Shown: positions 1 through 13,690 of the stretch, piece by piece
How the letters are laid out: every line of letters starts with the position of its first letter
Numbering within the stretch: position 1 is the stretch's first letter
Assembly: GCA_958412345.1 (NCBI GenBank)
Contig: CATYSO010000003.1
Coordinates: forward strand, 1 to 64,000
DNA from: an uncultured Collinsella sp.
GTDB lineage: Bacteria; Actinomycetota; Coriobacteriia; Coriobacteriales; Coriobacteriaceae
DNA: 64,000 nucleotides
Direction: 5' to 3'
The notes under the pieces: model-generated
What the model saw: the letters and a program-made list of their open reading frames with translations, nothing else
Told to the model about the DNA's origin: nothing
The model's database searches: none
Made by a program: the position numbers and the translations under genes

Positions 1-7
1 CTCACGA

Positions 8-320
8 CGGAGGCCACATTAAGTGGCCTCCTGTTCGTGCGGAACTCGCGATAAAGTTCATATATGGCGGCAGGCGCCCGCCCCGCCCCCGAGGAGCTCC
101 CATCCCAAATGTGCGGAGCAAAGCTCCGCACACCAACTTTTTCTTTCAGCTAAAGAACGCCGGAAATTCGACGCAGGCTGGTTAACCTTGCTGGACGTTG
201 TCGACGCCGATCCAGCCCAGAAGCCATATCGATACAGAAAGGTCCCCCGACCGGAGGGGCCGGATATAAGGTTTATCGCGAGTTCCGCACGCAAAGAAGG
301 CCACTTAATGTGGCCTTCGT
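8..320. repeat. MITE-like element with long terminal inverted repeats
   Basis: Positions 8-55 and 272-320 are near-perfect inverted copies of each other. Each contains a small palindrome (11-30 and 297-317, core GGCCAC/GTGGCC) and a 19-bp arm (37-55 against 272-290). The roughly 215 bp between them hold another hairpin, GTGCGGAGC/GCTCCGCAC, near 111-131, and no convincing gene. Long terminal inverted repeats around a non-coding core suggest a non-autonomous mobile element or a composite of terminators. The left end may extend beyond the window, so the true boundary is unknown. Confidence 0.5.
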
Positions 321-376
321 CTTGCGCAGGACTGTAGAGCAGGAAACCTTATATCCGGCCCCTCCGGTCGGGGACC
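241..376. repeat. 34-bp inverted repeat overlapping the element at 8-320
   Basis: Arms at 241-274 and 344-376 match as inverted complements over 33 of 34 positions, differing only in the length of a G run. They enclose the palindrome at 297-317. As RNA on either strand this folds into a long stem just downstream of the tsaB-rimI-tsaD gene, so it may also end that operon. There is no clear T-tract, so a terminator role is only inferred. Confidence 0.5.
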
Positions 377-388
377 GCGCCGTACCAG

Positions 389-2773
389 CTACAGCGTCAT
401 GTTCGGATCGGCGTCGACGTCGAACGGCGAGATTTCTCCTCGGTCGAATTTACGGCGGGCGACCTCCGCGATCATGGCTGCGTTATCGGTACAGGCAGAC
501 AAGGGCGGCACCGTTACGCGAATCCCCTGACGTCCAAGCTTCTTGATCATCATCTCGCGCAGATGCGGGTTGGCCGAGACGCCGCCACCGATGCAGTATT
601 CCTTGCATCCGGTAGCGTGCAGTGCGTTTTTGGCCTTCTTGTACTGCACGTCAAAGACAGCTGCCTCAAACGAAGCTGCCAGATCGGGCAGGTGAATCGT
701 GCGCCCGGCCTTGGTCTCCTGTTCAATGTAGAGCGTCACAGCCGTTTTAAGACCCGAAAGCGAGAAACGATAGTCTCCCCTGCTGTTAAGCGCGCGAGGA
801 AAATCGATCGCGCGGGGATTGCCCGTCTCGGCCAGCTTGGAGATGATGGGGCCACCGGGATAGCCCAGGCCCAGCGCCTTGGCCACCTTGTCGAAGGCCT
901 CGCCCACAGCATCGTCGAGTGTCTCACCAAGCACCTCGTAGTCGCCCCATGCCTTCACGTGCACGAGCATGGTGTGCCCGCCCGAGACAAGCGTGAAGAT
1001 GAACGGCGGCTTGAGGTCGGGCTGCGCCAGCAAGTTGGCAAACAGATGCCCCTCCAGATGGTTGACGCATACGAGCGGCTTACCGGCAGCGTAGGCAAAG
1101 CCTTTGGCAAAGGCAACGCCCACCACGAGGGCGCCCACCAGGCCCGGACCCTGTGTCACGCCCACGGCGGCAAGCTCGCTGGGAGCAATGGCTCCACCCT
1201 CAAGACCAAGCGATGCTGCGGCATCCTCGAGCGCCGCATCCACGACACTCACAATCACCTCAACGTGTTTGCGCGAGGCGATCTCGGGCACCACGCCGCC
1301 AAAGCGGGCATGAAAATCAATCTGTGTCGACACCTGGTTGGCCAGCATATTGCCATCCGCATCGATAATCGCCACGGCCGTCTCGTCGCAGGAACTCTCG
1401 ATAGCGAGCACTAGGCGGCGGCGCTCAATTTCGGCACGCTCCCCCTCGGAGCGCCCAGGCGCAGGCAGCGGCCATACGCGCTGCTCTGCCGCCGTCGGCT
1501 CGGGCGAAGCATTGTCGACCGGAAGCACCAGGGGCAGCGGAGCCGTCATGACGATGGCATCCTTGCCGGCACCATAGTAGCCGCGGCGCCGTCCTGCCTC
1601 GGTAAAGCCCAGAGCGTTATAAAGCGCGATCGCTCCCTCGTTGCCATCCTCGACCTCGAGCGAAGCCGTGGTGCAGCCGAGCATCTGGGCATCATAGCTC
1701 ACATGCGACAGCAGCTTGCGGGCAATGCCCTCACGGCGATGTGCCGGGTCGACGGCGACATCCAGAATCTGCACATCACCGTCCACGACCATACCGCCGG
1801 CAAGGCCCAGCAGCTTGCCGTCGTCGTGTGCCACCCACCAACTACGCGGCGCAGCGACGTCCTCGCCCAGCTCGGACAGGAACATGCCCGGCGTCCACGC
1901 CTCGTGTCCGGCACCTTCAAAGCAGGCGGCCTCCAGCGCGCTCGCGCCCTCGGCATCCGCCGCGCCCATGGGACGAAACTGCAGATGACGACCGGCGAGC
2001 TCATCGGCAACGCCCGTAATTTCGCTGTGCGCACTCTCGGCAAGGCCAAGACGCTTGCGCTCGTTTTCCTCGGCATCCGAAAGGCGCGTGTAAATCGGCA
2101 GGACGCGGGCCGGATCGCCGTCACCCGCAGCGTGCGCGAGCAGCAAGCCCTCGCCCGAAGGCCACCACAGGTCGCGCTCCACGCAGCGGGCGGTCTCGTC
2201 CTCACCCAGCAGCTTGCCATAGCGCACGAGACCGTCACCGGTCAGCTGAACCTGGTCCCAGTCCGCTGCTCGGCGCCACTCATCGAGCGCCACGGCGGCC
2301 TTGACCACGTGTTCGCGCTCAAATTGACGCTCGGGACCCTCATCGACCAGCATATACAGCGCCGGATATACCTCACCGCGCATAGCATCGGCCAAGATAC
2401 CAAGCTTGCCACGCACGCCAGCCTTCCACGCCGTCCAAGCGCAAGCGTCGAGCGTCGACACGCCCAGCAGCGGAACATTGGCACCACGCGCGAGGCCCTT
2501 GGCAGTGGAGATGCCGATGCGCACACCCGTAAAGGACCCCGGGCCGCGGCCGACCACGTAGCAACCAACATCGCCGCGATCCAGACCGGCTTGAGCCAGC
2601 ACGCCATCAACGGTATTCACGAGCTCAACGTTGGCGTGACGGCGACACATGTGGTCGCCACTCACGAGCTTCGTCTCGCCCGTCCGCCCATCAATCCAGC
2701 TTGCCGCGCAGGCAAGCATGTCGGTCGAGGTATCGAGCGCCACCACCAGCGCGTTGTCGTTATGCAAGCTCAT
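389..2773 (-). CDS. TsaB-RimI-TsaD triple fusion (t6A synthesis and N-acetyltransferase)
   Basis: One 794-residue reading frame joins three proteins usually made separately. Residues about 8-230 are TsaB-like (ALDTSTDMLACA, GRGPGSFTGVR). About 262-412 is a RimI-type GNAT acetyltransferase (VAVDPAHRREGIARKLL, LYNALGFTEAGRRRGYY). About 452-794 is TsaD (AIESSCDETA, the metal motif NHLEGH, SGGHT, GGGVSANPHLR). TsaB, TsaD and TsaE together transfer threonylcarbamoyl to A37 of ANN-decoding tRNAs; RimI acetylates ribosomal protein S18. A TTG start at 2791 is possible, but the ATG at 2773 has AAGG nine bases upstream. The gene overlaps the end of tsaE by 14 bp, which implies coupled translation and a shared complex. 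Confidence 0.93.
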   Translation of the reverse strand: MSLHNDNALVVALDTSTDMLACAASWIDGRTGETKLVSGDHMCRRHANVELVNTVDGVLAQAGLDRGDVGCYVVGRGPGSFTGVRIGISTAKGLARGANVPLLGVSTLDACAWTAWKAGVRGKLGILADAMRGEVYPALYMLVDEGPERQFEREHVVKAAVALDEWRRAADWDQVQLTGDGLVRYGKLLGEDETARCVERDLWWPSGEGLLLAHAAGDGDPARVLPIYTRLSDAEENERKRLGLAESAHSEITGVADELAGRHLQFRPMGAADAEGASALEAACFEGAGHEAWTPGMFLSELGEDVAAPRSWWVAHDDGKLLGLAGGMVVDGDVQILDVAVDPAHRREGIARKLLSHVSYDAQMLGCTTASLEVEDGNEGAIALYNALGFTEAGRRRGYYGAGKDAIVMTAPLPLVLPVDNASPEPTAAEQRVWPLPAPGRSEGERAEIERRRLVLAIESSCDETAVAIIDADGNMLANQVSTQIDFHARFGGVVPEIASRKHVEVIVSVVDAALEDAAASLGLEGGAIAPSELAAVGVTQGPGLVGALVVGVAFAKGFAYAAGKPLVCVNHLEGHLFANLLAQPDLKPPFIFTLVSGGHTMLVHVKAWGDYEVLGETLDDAVGEAFDKVAKALGLGYPGGPIISKLAETGNPRAIDFPRALNSRGDYRFSLSGLKTAVTLYIEQETKAGRTIHLPDLAASFEAAVFDVQYKKAKNALHATGCKEYCIGGGVSANPHLREMMIKKLGRQGIRVTVPPLSACTDNAAMIAEVARRKFDRGEISPFDVDADPNMTL

Positions 2774-3266
2774 CTTGTACAGCCTTATCAATCAAATGGG
2801 AAAGCTCCATTGCGCGGTCACCGTGCGCCTCGAGCGTTATCGTTCGCACATCGCTGTCGCCCTCATCACGCTTGAGCGTCACCGAAAGATACTCATCCGT
2901 CAGCTCGTCCTGGAATTGTTCGCCCCATTCCAGCAGGCAAGCACCCTCATAGCCCAGCACATCGAAAATGCCCGTATCCTCGAGCTCGTAGGCATGCTCC
3001 AGGCGGTATAGATCAAAGTGAAACAGCGGAATACGACCTTGATCGTGAACGGCCATGAGCGCGAACGTAGGGCTCGTAACCATATGCCCATCGCCCAGCC
3101 CGCGCGAGACGCCCTTGGTAAAGTGAGTTTTGCCCACTCCCAGGCCACCAGTCAGGATGAGCACATCGCCGTCCTCGAGGCACGGTGCAATTAGCTCGCC
3201 AAAGTACTCCGTATCGGCAGCGCAAGTCGTTTTGTAAGTACCTACCCCCAGGCGCTCCAGGGACAT
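2760..3266 (-). CDS. tsaE: tRNA threonylcarbamoyladenosine synthesis ATPase TsaE
   Basis: A 168-residue protein of normal length for TsaE, the small P-loop ATPase that powers and recycles the TsaB-TsaD complex in t6A37 synthesis. The Walker A motif GGLGVGKTHF lies at residues 40-49 and is followed by the family's TSPTFAL segment and HFDLYRL. It ends inside the start of the TsaB-RimI-TsaD gene, so all the bacterial t6A factors except the TsaC/Sua5 step are encoded together here. The next gene upstream is the uracil-DNA glycosylase, 12 bp away, which supports one operon. Confidence 0.95.
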   Translation of the reverse strand: MSLERLGVGTYKTTCAADTEYFGELIAPCLEDGDVLILTGGLGVGKTHFTKGVSRGLGDGHMVTSPTFALMAVHDQGRIPLFHFDLYRLEHAYELEDTGIFDVLGYEGACLLEWGEQFQDELTDEYLSVTLKRDEGDSDVRTITLEAHGDRAMELSHLIDKAVQDELA

Positions 3267-3278
3267 ATATGCTCCTTA

Positions 3279-3899
3279 TTATTCCGAGGCGTCCTCTGGT
3301 GCGGGATGTCGCTCCAGATAGTCGCCCAGCATCTTAAAGTCTTCCTCCAGCAGCTCCTGCCACGCCGGATTGCGTAGCGCCGCTGCCGGATGGAACGTGG
3401 GCATTACCACAAAATGCCCCATCTGGTGGAACCTGCCGCGCAGCTTAGTAATGCCAATCTCGGTCTTTAGCACAAAGTGCGTCGCGGGGTTGCCGAGCGT
3501 CACGATGATATCGGGCCAGATGCTTCGAATCTGCTCACGCAAAAACGGCGAGCAAGCCAGCACTTCCTCGGGACGCGGATTGCGGTTTCCCGGCGGGCGG
3601 CACTTAAGCACGTTGGCAATGTAGACGTCTTCGCGTTTGAGCCCCGCCAGCGACAAAATGCCGTTGAGGTCCTCGCCTGCCGCCCCCACAAAGGGCTCGC
3701 CCTGCAAATCCTCATTGCGGCCCGGCGCCTCGCCAATAAACATCACGCGAGCGTGGGGGTTTCCCACGCCAAATACGATGTTATGGCGCGACTGGTAAAG
3801 CTGGCAAAGGTGACAATCGCCCAGAACGGCCTCGATCTCCTCGAGTGCGACCTCACGCGGCGCCTGATGGCTATGGCCGGGGATGTGCATGACGCCCAT
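3279..3899 (-). CDS. Uracil-DNA glycosylase, family 4 (Fe-S)
   Basis: A 206-residue enzyme that removes uracil from DNA at the first step of base excision repair. The uracil-pocket motif GEAPG is at residues 56-60 and the late motif is HPAAALRNP. Four cysteines (29, 32, 100, 116) sit where family 4/5 enzymes bind a 4Fe-4S cluster. The frame stays open upstream to 3947, but the ATG at 3899 has AGGAG five bases ahead and starts just after alr ends, so it is preferred. It lies in the acpS to tsaD operon. The domain can also appear as phage SPO1 DNA polymerase-related protein, but length and motifs fit a chromosomal UDG. Confidence 0.9.
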   Translation of the reverse strand: MGVMHIPGHSHQAPREVALEEIEAVLGDCHLCQLYQSRHNIVFGVGNPHARVMFIGEAPGRNEDLQGEPFVGAAGEDLNGILSLAGLKREDVYIANVLKCRPPGNRNPRPEEVLACSPFLREQIRSIWPDIIVTLGNPATHFVLKTEIGITKLRGRFHQMGHFVVMPTFHPAAALRNPAWQELLEEDFKMLGDYLERHPAPEDASE

Positions 3900-3907
3900 A
3901 GCGACTC

Positions 3908-5053
3908 CTACACGTAGACCTTGTCGAGACGCATACCAAAGCCGCAAGCGACCTCGTAGTTAATCGTGCCGCGTAGGCGCGCCATCTCGTCCATGGTAAT
4001 CTCGGCATCTCCATCGCGGCCGACAATGATCATCTCGTCACCATACTCGGCCTCGGGAATCTCATGCGCCGGGTTGGACTGAATGGCGACCATAAACTGG
4101 TCCATGCAGATATTGCCCACCTGACGCACACGCTCGCCGCGATACAGCACGTCCATACGATTGGAAAGCGTACGCGAAAGGCCATCGGCATAACCGATCG
4201 GAAGGGTGCAGATCTGAACGCGCGTGCGCGGTACGCGGTAGGTAAAGCCGTAGCCCACGCCCTCGCCCATCGCAGGATGCGCCACGCGCGTCACACGCGC
4301 GTGGACGCTCATGACGGGATCAAGCTGCATCACGCGGCCACTCAGCTCGCACGGCTGCATGCCATACAAGCCAACGCCGGCGCGGATCATATCAAAATGC
4401 ATCGAGGGGTCGAGCATCGAGGACGGCGTGTTGGCGCAGTGCACGATACCGCACTCAAAACCCGCATCCTTAATGGCCTGAACGGCCTCGGTAAAACGCT
4501 GACACTGCAGCTTGTAGTCCCAGCCCGAAGGTTCATCGGCCGTGGCGAAGTGCGTAAATACGCCGTCGCACTGGATGCCGCGATGGAAACTGATGCCGCG
4601 TACAAAGTCGAGCACCTGTGTGTAGTGAACGCCGATACGATTCATGCCCGTCTCGATGGCAAGATGGTACTTGCCCACCTTGCCCGCCGCGACGGCGCAT
4701 TCGCCATACGCAAGAGCAAAGTCAGACGTATAGACCGAGGGCATGATATCGAACTCGAGCAATGCAGGAATAGCCTCGATAGGCGGCTCACTTAGAATCA
4801 GGATGGGCTTAGTAATCCCGCCCTGACGGAGCCCAACGCCCTCGTTGACTGTCGCCACGGCAAACATGTCGGCACCGGCCGAATACATGATCTTGGCACA
4901 CTCAACAGCTCCATGGCCATAAGCATCGGCCTTGACCACGCAGCACAGGCGCTGACGTGGATTCAACAAGTTCTTATAGGCCCTCGTGTTGCGACGGAGC
5001 GCCCCGCGGTCGATCTCGACCCAGGACCAGCGCGTCAAATCGGCTTTATTCAT
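3908..5053 (-). CDS. alr: Alanine racemase
   Basis: A 381-residue PLP enzyme that interconverts L- and D-alanine for peptidoglycan. The PLP lysine is K41 in VVKADAYGHG, and the C-terminal beta domain carries the catalytic tyrosine region GVGYGFTYR and the motif PIGYADGL. It starts 2 bp after the NAD(P)HX repair gene ends, an arrangement (acpS, nnr, alr, tsaE) common in bacteria and read here as one transcript. Length is typical for the family. Confidence 0.97.
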   Translation of the reverse strand: MNKADLTRWSWVEIDRGALRRNTRAYKNLLNPRQRLCCVVKADAYGHGAVECAKIMYSAGADMFAVATVNEGVGLRQGGITKPILILSEPPIEAIPALLEFDIMPSVYTSDFALAYGECAVAAGKVGKYHLAIETGMNRIGVHYTQVLDFVRGISFHRGIQCDGVFTHFATADEPSGWDYKLQCQRFTEAVQAIKDAGFECGIVHCANTPSSMLDPSMHFDMIRAGVGLYGMQPCELSGRVMQLDPVMSVHARVTRVAHPAMGEGVGYGFTYRVPRTRVQICTLPIGYADGLSRTLSNRMDVLYRGERVRQVGNICMDQFMVAIQSNPAHEIPEAEYGDEMIIVGRDGDAEITMDEMARLRGTINYEVACGFGMRLDKVYV

Positions 5054-5055
5054 GA

Positions 5056-6672
5056 TTAGTCATCCGACCCTTCGTCCATGATTCCCAGATCTTCGAGCGC
5101 ATCCTTTGCCGCCAGTTCCATGGCAGGACCGATCAAGTCGATAAGATCGGTCGCGATGACGCTCTTCTCACCATACTCCGTCGCCGCGGCAAAACCAGCA
5201 TAGCTGTGAAGTGCAACGGCGTACGAATACAGTAACTCCCAACGATCCATCTCGTCGCGCATGGTGGCAAGCGTGCCGGCCAAAATACCCGCGAGAACAT
5301 CACCCGAACCGGCAGTTGCCAGAGAAGCCGGACCCGAGAGTGGCAGCAGCACGCGCTCAACGCCACAGATAGCCGTCGTCGGCCCCTTGGCTATGACCAC
5401 CAGATTGTCGGAGCCTGCAGCCCAGACAACCTTCTGCGCAGCTGCAATCGCGGTACCAAGGTCGTTCACCTCGTCACCGGCAACCAGACGCGAAAGCTCA
5501 CGATAGTGCGGCGTCATAACCAACGGCTGCTCGCGACGATACATCTCGGGATTACTATCAATACCGTCAATGGCAATCTTAGCAAGGCAGTTGAGTGCAT
5601 CGGCGTCCAAGATAAGCGGCACATCAAGCTCGAGCAAGCCCGAAACCACCTGCATAGCGCCAGCAGACGTCGTCATACCGGGACCGCACAGCACGCAGCT
5701 GTACTTCTTTGCGATCTCGCACACCGTCATGCGCGCAGCGGCGCCAAAGGAGCCGCGCGAATCAGACGGAATAGCAAAGACGGGAATCGAAGGAAGTGCC
5801 ATGCGAATGAGATTGGCACAGGCGTCAGGAGCCGCGACTGCCACGTAACCAGCACCCGCGCGAGCTGCAGACTTGGCCGCCATAATGGCAGCGCCAGGAT
5901 ATTGCGCAGATCCGGCGACAATAAGCACAGAGCCACGGGAATACTTATCGATATTCGATGGTAGCGGAGCAAAGTAATCAACTAAGTCACCGGGCTCGAC
6001 AATCTCGGCGGCGTGGTCAACATCATCGATGACTTCGTCAAGACGGTCGTAAAGATTGCCGCAGATCAAATCGCCAGCATACTCAGGGCCATCAGCGCTA
6101 TACAGACCAATCTTGGGCGCAATCATCGTCACCGTGCGCTCGGCACGAATGCAGTCGTCATCAACAACGCCCGTCTCGGCATTCAGGCCCGAGGGGACGT
6201 CAATGGATACGACACAATCGGCGCATTCATTGACCGTAGGAATCCAAATGGAGAACGGCGCACGCAGATTCCCGTGGAAACCGGTACCAAAAATAGCATC
6301 GACAACAACATCCGCCTTATCGATCAAAACCTCGAGTTCGTCACGCGAGGGACCGACGCAAACATGCACATCGCGACCGGCAGTTCGACGAGCAACATGA
6401 CGTGCCAGAGCAGCAGGAATCTCATCCGGCTCAACCGGAGAAACGATATCCACGTCCACACCCTTGTGACTCAGGATATCGGCGGCAACCCAACCGTCGC
6501 CGCCATTATTACCAAAACCGACCAGAACGAGAACCCGATCGGGATTGAGCTTCAAGACCTCGTTGGCGGCAAACTCACCCGCTAGCTCCATAAGCTCGGC
6601 CTTCGAAGTCCCTTCGCGTTCGATGATATCCTCGAGACGAACGACTTCTTCGGTACTCAAAACCGGTTTCAT
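5056..6672 (-). CDS. nnr: Bifunctional NAD(P)HX epimerase / ADP-dependent NAD(P)HX dehydratase
   Basis: A 538-residue fusion that repairs hydrated NADH and NADPH. Residues about 1-215 form the NnrE (YjeF-N) epimerase with GFGNNGGDGWVAA near 52-64. Residues about 235-525 form the NnrD (ribokinase-like) dehydratase with GPGMTTSAG, a conserved DADALNCL and the nucleotide motif TAGSGDVLAG. The fused form is the usual bacterial one. It directly abuts the acpS stop codon, so the two are very likely co-translated. Confidence 0.95.
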   Translation of the reverse strand: MKPVLSTEEVVRLEDIIEREGTSKAELMELAGEFAANEVLKLNPDRVLVLVGFGNNGGDGWVAADILSHKGVDVDIVSPVEPDEIPAALARHVARRTAGRDVHVCVGPSRDELEVLIDKADVVVDAIFGTGFHGNLRAPFSIWIPTVNECADCVVSIDVPSGLNAETGVVDDDCIRAERTVTMIAPKIGLYSADGPEYAGDLICGNLYDRLDEVIDDVDHAAEIVEPGDLVDYFAPLPSNIDKYSRGSVLIVAGSAQYPGAAIMAAKSAARAGAGYVAVAAPDACANLIRMALPSIPVFAIPSDSRGSFGAAARMTVCEIAKKYSCVLCGPGMTTSAGAMQVVSGLLELDVPLILDADALNCLAKIAIDGIDSNPEMYRREQPLVMTPHYRELSRLVAGDEVNDLGTAIAAAQKVVWAAGSDNLVVIAKGPTTAICGVERVLLPLSGPASLATAGSGDVLAGILAGTLATMRDEMDRWELLYSYAVALHSYAGFAAATEYGEKSVIATDLIDLIGPAMELAAKDALEDLGIMDEGSDD

Positions 6673-7212
6673 CTATGCTCCTAGCGTATCTTGCGAAGCA
6701 TCGCCCAGGTGCTCCGTCAATGCTGAATTCTGCAGCTGCTCAAGCTCATCTAAAACAGAGCGAGCCTCTTTAAATGTCTGCGCAACGCGTTTCTTGTTGC
6801 TCACTTTTTCTTCCTTAGGCTTAGGTCGAGCATCCTCGGTAATCGCGATGGCATTCGCAACGGCTAAGTCTCCTGTAAGCGTAATGGAAAGAGCGACCTC
6901 AACAACACCCAGCTCTTGAGCGATCTCGAGAGCACGGCCCGAAAGCAGCGCTTTCGGTTTGCCGAGTTTATCACGCGTAACCGAAACATCCTTGCGACCA
7001 ACGCCTTGACTAAAACCCGTGCCGAGGGCTTTAAGTACCGCCTCGCGCGAAGCAAAGCGGCTGGCATAGTGAGCAGCGGGACGCGATGATGCATCACAAT
7101 ACGCACGCTCTTCTTCGGTAAACACACGCCGAGCAAACGACGGCGTCTTTTCAAGAATTGATTTCATACGGGAAATCTCGACGATATCAACGCCGATACC
7201 AGCTTCAGCCAT
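6673..7212 (-). CDS. acpS: Holo-[acyl-carrier-protein] synthase with C-terminal tail
   Basis: A 179-residue protein that transfers phosphopantetheine from CoA to acyl carrier protein. The metal ligands are visible as D9 in GVDIVEI and E57 in FASREAVLKALG. The ATG at 7212 is chosen because GGAGGTG sits just upstream, rather than the longer start at 7224. The core family is about 120 residues; here about 55 extra polar, lysine- and glutamate-rich residues follow, of unknown role. It is the first gene of the minus-strand operon reaching down to 389. Confidence 0.92.
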   Translation of the reverse strand: MAEAGIGVDIVEISRMKSILEKTPSFARRVFTEEERAYCDASSRPAAHYASRFASREAVLKALGTGFSQGVGRKDVSVTRDKLGKPKALLSGRALEIAQELGVVEVALSITLTGDLAVANAIAITEDARPKPKEEKVSNKKRVAQTFKEARSVLDELEQLQNSALTEHLGDASQDTLGA

Positions 7213-7324
7213 GTTCACCTCCATATCGCACAGACTAAGTTATTGTAGCCCGTTCACAGAAGATGCGACAAACGAGGGTTATAAAACACAGCTACTATGT
7301 GAGACAAAAGCCCGTAAACGCAAA

Positions 7325-7352
7325 AAAGGGGAGGCCGCGAGGCCTCCCCCTT
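7325..7352 (-). terminator. Rho-independent terminator of the rRNA operon
   Basis: A perfect stem GGGGAGGCC/GGCCTCCCC with a 4-base loop, read on the minus strand, is followed by six T residues. It lies about 35 bases past the 5S gene and separates the rRNA operon from the acpS operon, which runs in the same direction. Confidence 0.9.
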
Positions 7353-7384
7353 CTTCAGTTTCGATGACGGCTCGGTGCCGTCCA

Positions 7385-7505
7385 CCGGTCAGCGGCGCCC
7401 TGGCCTCCCACGGGCTGGCCCCGCAGTACTCTCGGCGCGATGGGGCTTAGCTTCCGGGTTCGGAACGGGACCGGGCGTGCCCCCCATGCTCTGGCCGCTG
7501 ACCGG
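7385..7505 (-). rRNA. rrf: 5S ribosomal RNA
   Basis: The minus strand contains the 5S core CCCGTTCCGAACCCGGAAG, then GCGCCGAGAGTACTGC and GTGGGAGGCC. Complementary ends CCGGTCAGCGGC and GCCGCTGACCGG close helix I, which sets the limits to within a few bases. It is last in a 16S-23S-5S operon. Confidence 0.93.
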
Positions 7506-7649
7506 TGGGCGGCGCCCACCGTTCACGGTGTCCTGGGTCTCATCTACGTGCCCTGGGGGCCGCATGGCGCATAGGAAAGATCGACTCGGGGGCATCCTCG
7601 TGCCCGGACCGCGCATGAGCGCTCAGTCCCGCGGGCCGCGAGGTGCGGT

Positions 7650-12527
<4,878 letters not shown>

Positions 12528-13003
12528 ATATTCTGGGCTTCGAGCCCGTCCGGTCCTCTCAGTTCATCGCTGATCGGTTCCGTTCGATTCATATGGTTCT
12601 GTATAGGAAAAGGAATTTCTCGGGGCCGCCTCTCGGCGGCCTTGCGAAAAACAAATCCAAGTTAGACCATTTCAAATGGTTCGATGTCTGCCCGGATGCG
12701 ACACTGAAGTAAGTGTCCATCCTCGCAGTATCCGGTTCTCAAGGTGCACGCCTGGCGGCTCATCCGGTCCGACCGGGCCGCGCGGCAAGGAGATATATTG
12801 CCAGACCGCGAAGCCCTGTGGGACGTCAATTCCACTCTTCACAAGTCCTACACAACATATTGCTTTCTATAGGTAATAGAAAGACTGGTGCGGATCTTCC
12901 GCACGTATCAGATGATGACCCTTTGGTTCAGGAATATATAGAGATCGGTCACCTGTAAGTGTTTATCTACCCGCGCTTTTAGCAATGTAAACCGCGCTTC
13001 AGA
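12528..13003 (-). promoter_or_regulatory. rRNA operon leader and promoter region
   Basis: This non-coding stretch lies upstream of 16S. The best promoter on the minus strand is TTTACA (12986-12991) and TAGATA (12964-12969), 16 bp apart, about 440 bases before the 16S start. A boxA-like segment (minus strand ACCTTGAGAACCGGATA, 12729-12745) is repeated in the 16S-23S spacer. A second TTGACG at 12823-12828 lacks a well-spaced -10. No open frame here looks like a gene. Confidence 0.55.
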
Positions 13004-13040
13004 TAAAAAGAGGGAGCGCCGCGCACAACGCGACACTCCC
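13004..13040 (-). terminator. Terminator of the infC-rpmI-rplT operon
   Basis: On the minus strand GGGAGTGTCGCG and CGCGGCGCTCCC form a stem with one or two mismatches, followed by TCTTTTT. It lies 22 bases after the rplT stop codon and overlaps the start of the rRNA promoter region. Confidence 0.85.
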
Positions 13041-13061
13041 CTAGCGATTCAAGAGAATCTA

Positions 13062-13421
13062 TTAGGCTTCGAGAGCCTTCTTGGCGATGGTAGCCAGCTC
13101 GTTGAAGGACTCGATGTCCTCGTAAGCCATCTGAGCCAGGACCTTGCGGTCGAGCTCGATGCCGGCAACCTTCAGGCCGTGCATGAACTGAGAGTAAGAA
13201 ATATCGTTCAGGCGAGCAGCAGCGTTGATACGAGTGATCCAGAGAGAACGAATCTCGCGCTTCTTGTTGCGGCGATCACGATACTGATACTGCAGGGAGT
13301 GCTGGACCTGCTCTTTAGCATGCTTGTAAGTACGCGAAGCGGCACCGTAGTAACCCTTCGCACGGTGCATAACGGTACGGCGCTTCTTCTTGGCGGCAAC
13401 AGCGCGCTTAATACGTGCCAT
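13062..13421 (-). CDS. rplT: 50S ribosomal protein L20
   Basis: A 119-residue protein matching L20 throughout (MARIKRAVAAKKKRRT, GYYGAASRTYKHAKEQV, WITRINAAARLNDISYS). L20 binds 23S rRNA early in 50S assembly and represses its own operon in several bacteria. Gene order infC-rpmI-rplT is the conserved bacterial one. Confidence 0.98.
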   Translation of the reverse strand: MARIKRAVAAKKKRRTVMHRAKGYYGAASRTYKHAKEQVQHSLQYQYRDRRNKKREIRSLWITRINAAARLNDISYSQFMHGLKVAGIELDRKVLAQMAYEDIESFNELATIAKKALEA

Positions 13422-13466
13422 GTTCTATCAACTCCTAGATGGTAAAACGAAAACGGGAACGCGAAC

Positions 13467-13658
13467 TTAGGCGAGACGCGACTTGATGACCTTGCGGTCG
13501 GCAGCGGCGATCTCGGTCTCCTGACGGAAGCCACGCTTACGCTTGGTGGACTTCTTGCTCAGGATGTGGCTCTTGAAAGCCTTGGCGCGCATAAGCTTGC
13601 CGGTACCAGTCTTGCGGAAACGCTTCTTGGTGCCGCTGTGGGACTTCATCTTAGGCAT
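13467..13658 (-). CDS. rpmI: 50S ribosomal protein L35
   Basis: A 63-residue basic protein with the L35 start MPKMKSHSGTKKRFRKTGTG and conserved KAFKSHILSKKS. It sits between infC and rplT with 32 bp and 45 bp gaps, as expected for the translation-factor and ribosomal protein operon. Confidence 0.97.
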   Translation of the reverse strand: MPKMKSHSGTKKRFRKTGTGKLMRAKAFKSHILSKKSTKRKRGFRQETEIAAADRKVIKSRLA

Positions 13659-13690
13659 GAAATACTCCTTAATCGGTTACAGAACACTAG

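Noticed and set aside
1703..2875. A 390-codon plus-strand frame opposite the TsaB-RimI-TsaD gene
   Set aside because: It is antisense to a gene with clear conserved motifs, has no family signal and arises from GC-rich codon bias.
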